64,000 nt of DNA from Metabacillus_B sp050107715 (GTDB lineage Bacteria > Bacillota > Bacilli > Bacillales > Bacillaceae), in contig NZ_JBNILN010000003.1 of assembly GCF_050107715.1 (NCBI RefSeq), forward strand, positions 248,001-312,000, written 5' to 3'. The notes beneath the pieces were generated by a model. It did no database searches and was not told the origin of the DNA. It saw only the letters and a list, made by a program, of their open reading frames with translations. The stretch's first letter is position 1, and the number at the start of each line of letters is the position of its first letter. The translations under genes and the position numbers were made by a program. This document shows, one piece after another, positions 51,159-59,709 of the stretch.

Positions 51159-51410
51159 TTGCTATTCAAAAGCCTAGAGTTCAAACGGATGGATGGACAG
51201 AAGGTAAAGGTTATTGAGATTCCGGTAATGGGAAAGGATCAAAGATATGCATTTCTCATTCAGGCCAGACTGCAGGCATACTTAACACGGCTATATGCAG
51301 AGCCTGAACCGAAAAGCGTCTATTCATTCCGGGAATATCTCAAAAAAGTGTTAAAATGGCCGGATTATGAAGCAATCTTTCAATCTGAAATTCTTCAGAA
51401 CAATGCTTAG
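51159..51410 (+). CDS. ypmP: YpmP, DUF2535 family protein
   Basis: An 83-aa protein beginning MLFKSLEFKRMDGQKVKVIE, with C-terminal VYSFREYLKKVLKWPDYEAIF. By length and pattern it fits YpmP, a Bacillus protein of unknown function. TTG 51159 is 10 bases after GAGG; the TTG at 51150 is too close to it. Its stop lies in the arm of a terminator. Confidence 0.82.
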   Translation: MLFKSLEFKRMDGQKVKVIEIPVMGKDQRYAFLIQARLQAYLTRLYAEPEPKSVYSFREYLKKVLKWPDYEAIFQSEILQNNA

Positions 51411-51436
51411 AGAGATCCTCGCGGGTCTCTCTTTTC
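51409..51436 (+). terminator. Terminator after ypmP
   Basis: AGAGAGATCC / GGGTCTCTCT with one T-G pair, a TCGC loop and TTTTCT. Confidence 0.82.
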
Positions 51437-51458
51437 TCTGTTAATTTGCTTATTTTTA

Positions 51459-51486
51459 TTGAAACCATTTGCACAATCTGTATAAT
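51459..51486 (+). promoter_or_regulatory. Sigma-A promoter of the DegV-family gene
   Basis: TTGAAA, 16 bases, TATAAT, 34 bases ahead of the start codon. Confidence 0.6.
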
Positions 51487-51519
51487 ACTTCTTAATGAGA
51501 GAGATAGGGAAGTGACATT

Positions 51520-52362
51520 GTGAAGAAAATTGTAATTGTAACAGATTCAACGACAGACCTTGATCAAAGCTTAATTGATAAACATCATATAGAAGTGATT
51601 CCATTGACTATTCATATTGATGGAGAGACCTACACGGACGGAGTAGATATTACGCCCGAAATCTTTATGAAAAAGATGGCAAAGTCTTCAGAGCTGCCTA
51701 AAAGCTCCCAGCCTGCAGTAGGAAAGTTTGTTGAGACCTATCAGGGACTTTTGCAAAAAGCAGATCAGATTATCTCCATCCATTTAACTTCAGGAATGAG
51801 CGGGACATTTCAGACAGCAGAGAGTGCGGCAGAAATGGCAGGGGGAGATATAACCGTTATTGATTCTCAATTTATCTCCAAAGCCCTTGGTTTTCAGGTG
51901 CTGGAGGCTGCAAAAATGGCTGAAAATGGATTTTCAAAAGAAGAAATACTGAACCGTATTCAACAAATAAAGGAAGCAACAAAGCTTTTTGTCACGGTAG
52001 ACACGCTTGACAATCTTGTTAAAGGCGGCAGGATCGGCAGAGGAAAAGCGATGATCGGGTCCTTGCTTAACATTAAGCCAATCGCAAGCCTTCAGGACGG
52101 CGTTTATACACCAGTTGCAAAAGTCCGCAGCCATTCACAAATCGTGAAATATCTGGCTAAGCAGTTTGCAGACGATGTTAAAGGCAAAACGGCCAAAGCA
52201 ATTGGAATTGCGCATGCGGATGCATCCGAATTGGCCCATAATCTAAAAGATGCCTTGCTTCAAGTGCGCCCGGACCTGCCGATTGATATTTCCTTTACGA
52301 CACCTGTCGTTTCCACTCACACGGGACCTGGTGCCATTGGTTTTATGTATTACACAGAATAA
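51520..52362 (+). CDS. DegV/FakB family fatty-acid-binding protein
   Basis: A 280-aa protein carrying a fatty acid for phosphorylation by FakA, so exogenous fatty acids can enter phospholipid. Family signatures: VTDSTTDLDQSLI at the N-terminus, the SQPAVGKFVETYQ loop near 67, SIHLTSGMSGTFQTAESAAEMA near 88 (Thr-Ser that bind the carboxylate) and VDTLDNLVKGGRIGRGKAMIGSLLNIKPI near 160. C-terminal THTGPGAIGFMYY is typical. The start is GTG 51520 after AGGGAAGTG. In my memory of B. subtilis no degV gene sits between ypmP and ypmQ. Confidence 0.92.
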   Translation: MKKIVIVTDSTTDLDQSLIDKHHIEVIPLTIHIDGETYTDGVDITPEIFMKKMAKSSELPKSSQPAVGKFVETYQGLLQKADQIISIHLTSGMSGTFQTAESAAEMAGGDITVIDSQFISKALGFQVLEAAKMAENGFSKEEILNRIQQIKEATKLFVTVDTLDNLVKGGRIGRGKAMIGSLLNIKPIASLQDGVYTPVAKVRSHSQIVKYLAKQFADDVKGKTAKAIGIAHADASELAHNLKDALLQVRPDLPIDISFTTPVVSTHTGPGAIGFMYYTE

Positions 52363-52367
52363 ACTTA

Positions 52368-52967
52368 GTGAGAAGGATGTGGGTTCCTCTGAACAAAGCT
52401 GGTGTCATATGGATTGCCGTCCTCGTCGTCCTTATATCAGGCTGCGCCCGGGCATCCTCCGGGTATTCATCGATTTCCTCCGTTGAGGATTTTGAGTATA
52501 CAGACCAGGAAGGCCGTCCTTTTGGACTGGAAGAGTTAAAGGGAAGCGTCTGGATCGCTGATTTTATCTTTACTAGCTGTGAGACCGTATGTCCTCCAAT
52601 GACCGCCCATATGAAAAAATTCCAAGATATGGCGGATGAGGAGAAAATACCTGTTGAAATTGTATCGTTCAGCGTTGATCCGGAAGTTGATTCGCCATCC
52701 CGGTTGAAAGAATTTGGACAGAAATTTGGAACATCCTTTCAAAATTGGCATTTCCTTACCGGTTATTCGCAAGAGGAAATTGAAGATTTCTCTTTAAAGA
52801 GCTTTAAGGCTCTTGTAAAAAAGCCCGAAAACGAAGATCAGGTGATTCACGGCACCTCCTTTTATCTCATCGATAAAGAAGGAGAGGTTGTAAAAACCTA
52901 CAGCGGTATCGAAAAAACCCCCTACAAAGAAATATTGGATGATGCAAAGAGGCTGCAGCAGCAATAA
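52368..52967 (+). CDS. ypmQ: SCO1/SenC-like lipoprotein YpmQ
   Basis: A roughly 199-aa membrane-anchored copper chaperone that helps assemble the CuA site of cytochrome c oxidase. The lipobox is VLISGC near residue 22-27, after a hydrophobic signal. The metal-binding CxxxC is in FIFTSCETVCPPM near 74, and the conserved His in VIHGTSFYLIDK near 161. The start is uncertain: GTG 52368 has no clear ribosome site, and ATG 52377 directly abuts GAGAAGG. It lies 5 bases after the DegV gene, probably in the same transcript. Confidence 0.92.
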   Translation: MRRMWVPLNKAGVIWIAVLVVLISGCARASSGYSSISSVEDFEYTDQEGRPFGLEELKGSVWIADFIFTSCETVCPPMTAHMKKFQDMADEEKIPVEIVSFSVDPEVDSPSRLKEFGQKFGTSFQNWHFLTGYSQEEIEDFSLKSFKALVKKPENEDQVIHGTSFYLIDKEGEVVKTYSGIEKTPYKEILDDAKRLQQQ

Positions 52968-53035
52968 TCACTGCATGCCTCTTTTTGTTAGACACAGTGT
53001 TAGCTTTAGTGCCTCATTTATTTCGAGCAAAACTA

Positions 53036-53065
53036 TTGAAAAACAAAGGGTTCTATCGTTATGCT
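53036..53065 (+). promoter_or_regulatory. Possible sigma-A promoter of ypmR
   Basis: TTGAAA, 18 bases, TATGCT, about 39 bases before the start codon. Confidence 0.4.
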
Positions 53066-53103
53066 TATAACATAAACTACGTGTAAAAAGAGGAGGGACT
53101 CAA

Positions 53104-53898
53104 ATGAAAATGAAAAAATATTTGATTTTGTTTGCTGCATGTCTGGTCCCTCTAGCAGGGTGCAATCAATTTTCTTTTCAGACCGAAGAGCCCGCCGCTA
53201 AGAAAGCGACGGTCAAAAGGGCTGAAAAACCGTTGAAAGAAGTGCAGCAAGGTGACATTACCATTACAGGAGTCGGGGATTCCCTTACAGCGGGAATAGG
53301 CGACGACACTAGAAACGGCGGTTATGTTGGAGTCGTAAAAAACAAATTAATGAATTTGAGATCAACAAAGAATGTGGCGGTCAACAATTATGCGGTCCAT
53401 GGAAACCTGACCACAGATTTGCTTATAAAATTAGATAGTCCAGAAGTGCAGGAGTCGATCAAAAAATCGGATATTATTCTTCTTACTATCGGCGGAAACG
53501 ACATCATGAAGGTTCTTAAGGAAAATATATTTGATTTAACGCTCGAGCCATTTAAGGAAGAACAAAGCGCATATGAAGAGCGTATGTCCGAGATTCTGGA
53601 GACAATCCGAACCCTTAATCCTGACGCGAAAATTATCTATTCAGGATTGTATAATCCATTTAAATTCGCGCTTCCCGAACTTTCTGAGATCGATCTCGTC
53701 GTGGCTGACTGGAACAAAGCTGCCAGATCGCTGCTCGAAGAAGACGAAAATGCAGTATATGTTCCAGTATCGGATATTTATCAAAGAGAAAACGAAAACC
53801 TCCTATATGATGATGCGTTTCATCCGAATAAAGAGGGGTATTCATTAATCGGAGAAAGAGTATTTGATGCCATTGTTGAAAGAGATAATCCCGCTTAG
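53104..53898 (+). CDS. ypmR: GDSL/SGNH-family lipoprotein hydrolase YpmR
   Basis: A 264-aa extracellular lipoprotein (lipobox LVPLAGC, Cys20) with an SGNH lipase/esterase domain. Block I GVGDSLTAGIGDD near residue 57 carries the nucleophile Ser. Block III is TIGGNDIM near 129 and block V DDAFHPNKEGY near 239 provides the Asp-His. Substrate unknown; likely lipid or cell-wall ester. AGAGGAGGG precedes ATG 53104. ypmS starts 10 bases after its stop. Confidence 0.92.
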   Translation: MKMKKYLILFAACLVPLAGCNQFSFQTEEPAAKKATVKRAEKPLKEVQQGDITITGVGDSLTAGIGDDTRNGGYVGVVKNKLMNLRSTKNVAVNNYAVHGNLTTDLLIKLDSPEVQESIKKSDIILLTIGGNDIMKVLKENIFDLTLEPFKEEQSAYEERMSEILETIRTLNPDAKIIYSGLYNPFKFALPELSEIDLVVADWNKAARSLLEEDENAVYVPVSDIYQRENENLLYDDAFHPNKEGYSLIGERVFDAIVERDNPA

Positions 53899-53908
53899 GA
53901 GGTTACGT

Positions 53909-54487
53909 ATGAGGAAGTGGAAATGGGCATTTCTTATTCTGCTGGTCCTGAATGCTGCAGCTATCGCTATAGCTGCCAGTTTGATTCTCTCCCCTGGCGA
54001 CAGGCAGACAGCCCCCACACAGAAAGATATAAAGGAAGGAAAAGCGGTTCAGCTGAATGTAGGAATTAAAAAAGAGCAGCTGAATGTCCTGATCGACCAT
54101 TATTTAAAGGAAGAATTAAATGCTGATCAGTATAATTACAAAGTATATTTGGATGACAAAGTATATTTTACAGGCTCGATAAAAGCATTCGGCAAAACGA
54201 TCGATGCGAAAATGACGTTTCAGCCTCTGATAAAAAAAGATGGGAATGTAAGACTGGTGGTGGAGGATCTGTCAATCGGCCAGCTTAATATACCTGTATC
54301 AGCCGTTTTAAATTACATCAATACTTCTTATAAGCTTCCGGAATTCGTACAAATTGATGAAGGAAATCACTCGATTGATGTCGATTTGACCGAAATTGAA
54401 TTAAGCAGCAATTATCGGGCCAGAGCAGATCAGTTTGATTTGAAAAACGATGTCATACGCTTCGACCTGTTTGTTCCTTTAAACTAG
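53909..54487 (+). CDS. ypmS: YpmS, membrane-anchored DUF2140 protein
   Basis: A 192-aa protein with a single N-terminal transmembrane helix (FLILLVLNAAAIAIAASLIL) and a beta-rich extracytoplasmic domain (LNVGIKKEQLNVLIDHYLKE, then KVYFTGSIKAFGKTIDAKMTF) typical of YpmS/DUF2140, which shows similarity to lipid-binding folds. ATG 53909 has AGGAGG 6 bases upstream; the frame to 53864 overlaps ypmR and is not needed. The ypmR-ypmS pairing suggests a joint role in envelope lipid handling (inference). Confidence 0.88.
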   Translation: MRKWKWAFLILLVLNAAAIAIAASLILSPGDRQTAPTQKDIKEGKAVQLNVGIKKEQLNVLIDHYLKEELNADQYNYKVYLDDKVYFTGSIKAFGKTIDAKMTFQPLIKKDGNVRLVVEDLSIGQLNIPVSAVLNYINTSYKLPEFVQIDEGNHSIDVDLTEIELSSNYRARADQFDLKNDVIRFDLFVPLN

Positions 54488-54689
54488 AGTGGGATTGGCT
54501 GCAGCTGAATTCTGAAATTTTATCATGCCTGATTATCCATGAAAAATCAGGTATACGGGTTGACGAAATAAGTCCATTGCCTGATAATATTTATCTAAGA
54601 TGTAAATTTTCTATGAAGAAATTTACAAAATATTAATATTTACTATGATCATGATGAAGCACATTTTTGATTTTAAGCACGCAACATTG
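54488..54689. other. AT-rich region after ypmS
   Basis: Contains a hairpin CCTGATT / AATCAGG at 54528-54551 without a U-tract, and an AT-rich run near 54590-54660. No ORF or RNA family recognised. Confidence 0.5.
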
Positions 54690-54740
54690 CAGCAGATGCC
54701 TGGGAACTCCTGCGGAAGCGGCGGGATATGTGCGGCGCCG
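54690..54740. repeat. Decayed fragment of the dispersed repeat
   Basis: CAGCAGATGCCTGGGAACTC, then CTGCGGAAGCGGCGGGATATGTG, resembles the left half of the family (GAGACTCC...GAGCAGCGGGACAGGT). The right end is not recognisable. Confidence 0.45.
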
Positions 54741-54868
54741 TTAGGCTAAACCGTTATTTGATTAACGAATGCCGCAGCCATAGTCAGCGGCTAACATAAA
54801 CAGAACGGGATCATACATGCAAAGAAGGCTCCCTTTGCAGATAAAGTAAATCAGGATGGAGGATATGC

Positions 54869-55084
54869 ATGGATCAGAGAAAATACATACTGGGCAGCGT
54901 AATCTTTCTATTGGCTGGATTGTATTTCGCAGGTATAGCGGGGATTCAGTTCATGGATGAAAAAGTGGAAGAAAATATGGACATTGTCTTTACTAATATT
55001 GCATACAGTGCTTTGTTTTTTTGTATAACGGTCTATCTTCTGCATTTGAAAGATGAAAAAACAAATCGAACCAACGGAAAATGA
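54869..55084 (+). CDS. ypmT: YpmT, small two-helix membrane protein
   Basis: A 71-aa protein with two hydrophobic helices (about residues 7-27 and 43-60) joined by an acidic loop FMDEKVEENMD. It matches YpmT of B. subtilis in place and size. GGAGG precedes ATG 54869. Function unknown. The stop is the first base pair of a terminator stem. Confidence 0.8.
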   Translation: MDQRKYILGSVIFLLAGLYFAGIAGIQFMDEKVEENMDIVFTNIAYSALFFCITVYLLHLKDEKTNRTNGK

Positions 55085-55112
55085 GAAGGCGACTGCAGCC
55101 TTCTCATTTTTT
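55083..55112 (+). terminator. Terminator after ypmT
   Basis: GAGAAGGC / GCCTTCTC with a 7-base loop, then ATTTTTT. Confidence 0.85.
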
Positions 55113-55141
55113 ATGTTCAGGAAAAAGCAGGAATAGAAGCG

Positions 55142-55201
55142 TTATGCGGCCAGCAGGAAGATGATGAATAGAGAAATGCTCAATTTTTTCGTGAAACGCA
55201 T
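55142..55201 (-). CDS. 19-codon hydrophobic mini-ORF
   Basis: MRFTKKLSISLFIIFLLAA: a basic N-terminus and one hydrophobic helix, resembling a bare signal peptide. It is preceded by a perfect AAGGAGGAGC site. No promoter is certain. It could be a tiny membrane peptide or the remnant of a secreted-protein gene. Confidence 0.35.
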   Translation of the reverse strand: MRFTKKLSISLFIIFLLAA

Positions 55202-55343
55202 GGCAGCTCCTCCTTTTAAGTAAGAATAGAATGGAAGATTTCTTCTTCTATCTTAGTAAAAATCAGAGCATGAATGGATGACTTAACCTAATTATTAGAT
55301 AAACTTTACAAAATTAACCCGGGATTTACATTCGCTCTTTCTC

Positions 55344-56102
55344 TTACCCCTTTACAAGCAGGGCTTCCAGCGGAGGATTGCCGTTTGCGAATCCAAGTGC
55401 AAAGATCGTATAGGCTGTATCAGCTTTAAACTGTACTTTCGGCACGTCGAGTGCCACTGTATCTGTTCCGGCAATTCTCACCTCAAGATCGACTTTGCCT
55501 GCAGGGACACTCTGATACTTAGTTGAAGTCATAAAGGAGACATTTGGAAATAAAACATCTCCATTTTTAACAGCAACATCGACAGCTGGCGCATCAGGTG
55601 ATAAATGAACGAATTTAACCTTTGTTTCGCCAGCTGAAACAAACGGCCGGTCTACGATTGGGAATAGTTTTAATTTTGCCAATGGACCGGTAGCAGCAAG
55701 TGTGTAAGTAATGCCGGGCATAAGAAGGATGTTTTCAGAAAGAACAGCAGAAGTTTGATTGCCTGCAGGAAAAATATCGATCCGGTACTGTCCTCCCGGT
55801 ACCTGCATATAATCGCTGATTTGCCTGTAAGAGACATTCGAAAGCACCAGCCTGCGATTAACATATACATCTACTGCCGGTGCGTCAGGTGAAGCGTGAA
55901 GAACACGGATCATGGTCATTCCCGGACTGATGCCTGAAGGATTCTGACTTTGTCCGCCGGCTCTTGACTGCAGTGCATTCTGCAAGGCTTGGAGATGCTT
56001 TTGATAATACATGATGTACAGCCTGGGATTGCGGTATTTGTAATAGCATGCGTACATGTCATAGACCATTGCCTGCCACAAGCTGTTTTGATCATTCGCC
56101 AA
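55344..56102 (-). CDS. DUF4397-domain protein with duplicated domain
   Basis: A 252-aa protein. A helical N-terminal segment (residues 1-60, rich in Tyr and Gln: MVYDMYACYYKYRNPRLYIM) is followed by two tandem DUF4397 repeats. Each begins with the same phrase: IRVLHASPDAPAVDVYVN near 65 and VKFVHLSPDAPAVDVAVK near 160. Such domains are usually cell-surface or secreted, but no signal peptide is visible. TTG 56102 follows GGGGTG by 7 bases and is preferred to the ATG at 56138. Function unknown. Confidence 0.82.
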   Translation of the reverse strand: MANDQNSLWQAMVYDMYACYYKYRNPRLYIMYYQKHLQALQNALQSRAGGQSQNPSGISPGMTMIRVLHASPDAPAVDVYVNRRLVLSNVSYRQISDYMQVPGGQYRIDIFPAGNQTSAVLSENILLMPGITYTLAATGPLAKLKLFPIVDRPFVSAGETKVKFVHLSPDAPAVDVAVKNGDVLFPNVSFMTSTKYQSVPAGKVDLEVRIAGTDTVALDVPKVQFKADTAYTIFALGFANGNPPLEALLVKG

Positions 56103-56243
56103 TAGTAAACACCCCATTCTTATAATCTGGACAAACATAACATTATTATGTTAACAAAGACGAGAAATACTTCTCTATTCACTTATATGATGTTTGATCA
56201 GATTTCATTAAGGAAAAAAATAGATAGGAAGAGGAGGATGATT

Positions 56244-57050
56244 ATGAAACGATATGAATTGACAAAACAGAACCATACCATCACATATATTGATGAAGGA
56301 GTAGGGGATCCGGTTATTTTCATCCACGGCTTTTGCGGAAGTGCCGATTATTGGAAATATATCATTCCTGAACTGTCTGAAAAACATCGTGTGTTAGCCA
56401 TCAACCTCAGGGGACATGGGGGCTCCAGCACTCTCAAGGAGAGCTATGGAGTGGAAGAAATGGCGGATGACATCAAACTTGTAATGGACGACTTATCCAT
56501 ACAGGAAGCTTCCGTCTTCGGCCACTCTCTTGGAGGCTATACTGCACTGGCTTTTGCAGAAAAATATCCTGAACGTCTATCATCCTTCGGTCTGATCCAC
56601 TCTACGGGATTTGCAGATGATGATGAAGGGAAGAAAGCCAGGGAAGCCGGAATGAAAAAAATTGAAGCGGAAGGGGTCAGGCCTTTTATAGACCAGCTTG
56701 TTCCTAAACTATTTGCAGAGGAACACCGGACAGGAGAAGAAGCGGACTTTGCCAGACGGATAGGATATCAAACTCCGGTTACAGGTGCCATTGGCTCTCT
56801 TGAAGCCATGAAAAAACGCCCTGACCGCCGGATGGTCCTGGAAACTTCAAGTGTACCCGTATTGCTTGTAGCTGGAGATAAGGACGGGGTCGTCCCTCCG
56901 GAAAAAACGTTTACGGCAAAAGGCCCTCACATATACCAGTCTCTGCTGAAAGGGGCAGGTCATATGGGAATGCTTGAGTCAGCGGACCAAATGGTGTATG
57001 TATTAAAAGATTTTCTTGAAAATTTCGTTCACCCTAAACCGAAAGAATAA
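56244..57050 (+). CDS. Alpha/beta hydrolase
   Basis: A 268-aa alpha/beta-fold hydrolase. Oxyanion-hole motif HGFCGSADYW near residue 28, nucleophile elbow FGHSLGGYTA near 94, acid Asp in LLVAGDKDGVVPPEK near 215 and catalytic His in GAGHMGMLE near 245. The overall style is that of haloperoxidase/esterase-type hydrolases; the substrate is unknown. GAGGAGG lies 6 bases before ATG 56244. The open frame upstream to 56148 is leader. Divergent from the DUF4397 gene. Confidence 0.88.
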   Translation: MKRYELTKQNHTITYIDEGVGDPVIFIHGFCGSADYWKYIIPELSEKHRVLAINLRGHGGSSTLKESYGVEEMADDIKLVMDDLSIQEASVFGHSLGGYTALAFAEKYPERLSSFGLIHSTGFADDDEGKKAREAGMKKIEAEGVRPFIDQLVPKLFAEEHRTGEEADFARRIGYQTPVTGAIGSLEAMKKRPDRRMVLETSSVPVLLVAGDKDGVVPPEKTFTAKGPHIYQSLLKGAGHMGMLESADQMVYVLKDFLENFVHPKPKE

Positions 57051-57076
57051 AGGGCTGTATAAAATGTCCAGCGGAA

Positions 57077-57106
57077 AACCCCCGGCAGCACGTCAAACCG
57101 GGGGTT
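57077..57106 (+). terminator. Hairpin after the hydrolase gene
   Basis: AACCCCCGG / CCGGGGGTT with a 12-base loop; weak U-tract. Confidence 0.6.
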
Positions 57107-57149
57107 ATCTGTATAAAAGGGGAGATAACGTTAAAACGGTGTACGTCCC

Positions 57150-57407
57150 CTACTGGTATTTTCCCGGATGGCTTTGAGCGAACTTGACAAAGGATACCTC
57201 ATCCTCAATCAGTCCGCATGATCCGCATTGCACGCGTCTCTCAGTCCCTTTGTAGGGAAGATGGAAAGGATCAAGGGAGGATGAATTGTATTCTTCCATG
57301 ATTTCACCAGTCTGAGGATTTAATTTTACCGCTTGGGGATGCTGCTCTAAAATGTGATACCGGGAACGGTTTGTCTTGCAATTCGGGCATAAATAAGGTG
57401 AAGACAA
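57150..57407 (-). CDS. Small zinc-ribbon protein (85 aa)
   Basis: Two Cys-x2-Cys pairs (LCPNCKTNRSRY near residue 7 and VQCGSCGLIEDE near 61) would bind one zinc. The intervening region (QTGEIMEEYNSSSLDPFHLP) is polar. TTG 57407 follows GGAGGTG by 6 bases. Family not named; a nucleic-acid or protein-binding role is a guess only. Single gene between two terminators. Confidence 0.72.
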   Translation of the reverse strand: MSSPYLCPNCKTNRSRYHILEQHPQAVKLNPQTGEIMEEYNSSSLDPFHLPYKGTERRVQCGSCGLIEDEVSFVKFAQSHPGKYQ

Positions 57408-57535
57408 AGTAACACCTCCAGCTTGGGATATTTTTAGCTTCTCTCCTGCTGAAACTTTTATACCCCTTTATCCGAAGTCAGCCATCCGGACCATGGACAG
57501 GCCGGTCAAACTGAAACAGTATCATAACCTGAATG

Positions 57536-57569
57536 GAAAAATGCCCCCGACTCTATTTTGCGGGGGCAT
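57536..57569 (-). terminator. Terminator of the marR-MFS operon
   Basis: On the minus strand ATGCCCCC / GGGGGCAT with a 13-base loop, then TTTTCC. Confidence 0.82.
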
Positions 57570-57576
57570 AGCTATA

Positions 57577-59178
57577 TTAATTATTGGAAGCGGCACTCTC
57601 TTGTTTTTGCTGTTCATCTTCTTCCTGAATCGCTTCGTCTTTATTGCTTGTTCGCAATGGGATCTGCTTGAGGAATAAAGTGAGGACAAATCCCAGGGCA
57701 ATGACTGCCGAGCAGATAAGGAAAACAATAGACAATCCTGACTCAAGGGAGTCCCGGACCATTTCAACCGTTTTTGTAATCACGTCCCGAAAATCTGCAG
57801 GAACAGAATTCATTATTTGATCTACCTTAGCCTGATCCATTAAAGCCTGGGGATTCATAAGACCTTGTAGCTTTTCGGCTGGAAATCCGGCCGGAACATC
57901 AGGCTTGTCCGCATGATGCATGCTGTTGTTCAGAACAAGTCCCATAATGGCTACACCCACGGTTCCGCCGGTTTGTCTGAACAGCTGGGATGATGCGGTT
58001 GCCACCCCGAGGTATTGATGACCGACTGCATTTTGAACCGTCAGCGTGAAAATTGGGAAGCTCATTCCAAGCCCCGCTCCTACTATGACATTATTCACGA
58101 CAGCAAGTAGGACCGGCGTGTTTTCATTCATAAGCGACAGGGAGAGCATGCCGCCTGCCATAACCGCAAGGCCCGCCAGCGCAAACACCTTGTATCTTCC
58201 TGTTTTTGTAATGAGTGCTCCTGTGATGCTGCTTGCAGCAACCATAGAGAGGGTCATGGGCATCATAATCAGGCCGGAAGCTGCTGCGGATACCCCCATT
58301 ACTCCCTGAATGAAAAACGGCACATACATAACAGCGCCAAACATTCCCACTCCTAAAATGAATCCGACCAGGTTTGAAAGAGTAAAAATGTTGTTGCGGA
58401 AAAGCTCCAATGGGAGCACGGGACTTTTTGATTTTTTTTCTGCAAAAATAAAAAGCACCAAGGATAATAATGTCAAAGCAAATAAGCCGAGAATCTGTAT
58501 AGAACCCCAATCATATGTTGTTCCAGCCCACGTGAAAGCAAGAAGAAGGGGAACGATTACCGCTGTAAGTAAAATAGAACCTAGATAGTCCACAGATTCT
58601 GTCTGTTTCTTATCCGCACTGGGAAACAAGGCAAGAATGCATATAAAAGCAAGAATTCCGAATGGGAGGAAAACCCAGAAAACCCACTGCCAGTTTGCGT
58701 TATCTACAATCCAGCCTCCCAAAGTAGGACCGAATACACTGGCAAGCCCGAACACCGAACTTAACAGTCCCTGCCAGCGGCCGCGTTCCCTCGGTGAAAA
58801 AAGATCGCCGACTGCAGTAAAGGATGTAGACATGATCATCCCGCCTCCAAAGCCTTGTATCCCTCGGAAAATAACGAGCTGAATCATAGTCTCAGAAAAA
58901 CCGGCCATAAGCGAACCCGCCATAAACACACCGATCCCAATCAAAATAAATGGTTTTCTTCCATAAATATCAGATAGCTTTCCGACAAGAACGGCCGTGA
59001 TGCTTGAAGTCAGCATAAAGATTGTGAAAACCCAGCTGTAATACTCAAAACCTCCAAGTTCAGCCACGATTTTTGGCAAAGCCGTGCCGACAATCGTTTG
59101 GTTAAGTGCAGCAAAAAGCATCGCTGCCATAATGGCAATCATAATCGTAACTTTCTTGCGCTGATCTAGATGTTCCAT
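57577..59178 (-). CDS. MFS drug efflux transporter, DHA2 (EmrB/QacA) type, 14 TM
   Basis: A 533-aa proton-coupled multidrug exporter. Motif D1 LNQTIVGTALPKI near residue 25, motif A GKLSDIYGRKPFILIG near 65, motif B RGIQGFGGGMIMS near 104 and motif C GLASVFGPTLGGWIVD near 145 are all intact. A large extracellular loop lies between the last two helices (about residues 410-470, DKPDVPAGFPAEKL), and a charged Gln/Glu-rich tail closes the protein. AGAGGAGG precedes the start. It is 23 bases downstream of a MarR regulator in one operon. Confidence 0.93.
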   Translation of the reverse strand: MEHLDQRKKVTIMIAIMAAMLFAALNQTIVGTALPKIVAELGGFEYYSWVFTIFMLTSSITAVLVGKLSDIYGRKPFILIGIGVFMAGSLMAGFSETMIQLVIFRGIQGFGGGMIMSTSFTAVGDLFSPRERGRWQGLLSSVFGLASVFGPTLGGWIVDNANWQWVFWVFLPFGILAFICILALFPSADKKQTESVDYLGSILLTAVIVPLLLAFTWAGTTYDWGSIQILGLFALTLLSLVLFIFAEKKSKSPVLPLELFRNNIFTLSNLVGFILGVGMFGAVMYVPFFIQGVMGVSAAASGLIMMPMTLSMVAASSITGALITKTGRYKVFALAGLAVMAGGMLSLSLMNENTPVLLAVVNNVIVGAGLGMSFPIFTLTVQNAVGHQYLGVATASSQLFRQTGGTVGVAIMGLVLNNSMHHADKPDVPAGFPAEKLQGLMNPQALMDQAKVDQIMNSVPADFRDVITKTVEMVRDSLESGLSIVFLICSAVIALGFVLTLFLKQIPLRTSNKDEAIQEEDEQQKQESAASNN

Positions 59179-59201
59179 TCTTTACCTCCTCTAGGATAAC
59201 G

Positions 59202-59651
59202 TTAGCTGCCATTTCCGGTTTTATTTCCATCCGGCAAATCCAATTTTTTAAATAAAAAAACAAGCGTTTCTAATTCTTTTTCCTCGAGACTTTCAAAGCG
59301 GTCAAACAAGTAGTCCGTCTTCTTTTTTTCGAGCTCCAGCCACGTCTTTTCCCCTTTGCTTGTTAAAGTGAGCTTTATGATGCGGCGGTCTGTCTCATCC
59401 CGGGAGCGGACAACCAGTTCTTTCTCAACTAGTGAATCAGACATTGAGCTTATATGACTTGCGGATACATCCAATTTCTTTGATAAATCGGATGCTTTTA
59501 AAGGGCCACAGCAATGGAGATCCCGCAGGATAAAAAATTCGTTGCGGGATATTTCTTTCTCGAGTATCGTGTTGATGCCATTGCGCAGCTGCCTGAAAAC
59601 CTTGCGGAGGAGCCCTTCCATTTCATATAGAAGTTCTTCATTATGCTTCAA
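59202..59651 (-). CDS. MarR family transcriptional regulator
   Basis: A 149-aa dimeric winged-helix repressor. DNA-binding region LKASDLSKKLDVSASHISSMSDSLVEKELVVRSRDETDRRI near residues 50-95, including the wing Asp-x-Arg (DETDRRII). A TTG start at 59651 follows AGGGATC. It very probably represses its own operon with the DHA2 pump; a perfect inverted repeat at 59710-59752 is a good operator candidate. The inducing ligand is unknown. Confidence 0.92.
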   Translation of the reverse strand: MKHNEELLYEMEGLLRKVFRQLRNGINTILEKEISRNEFFILRDLHCCGPLKASDLSKKLDVSASHISSMSDSLVEKELVVRSRDETDRRIIKLTLTSKGEKTWLELEKKKTDYLFDRFESLEEKELETLVFLFKKLDLPDGNKTGNGS

Positions 59652-59709
59652 ATAAGATCCCTGCTTTCTTGCATTTAATGATGGGAATTGATCAAAAGGA
59701 TCAATAAAA

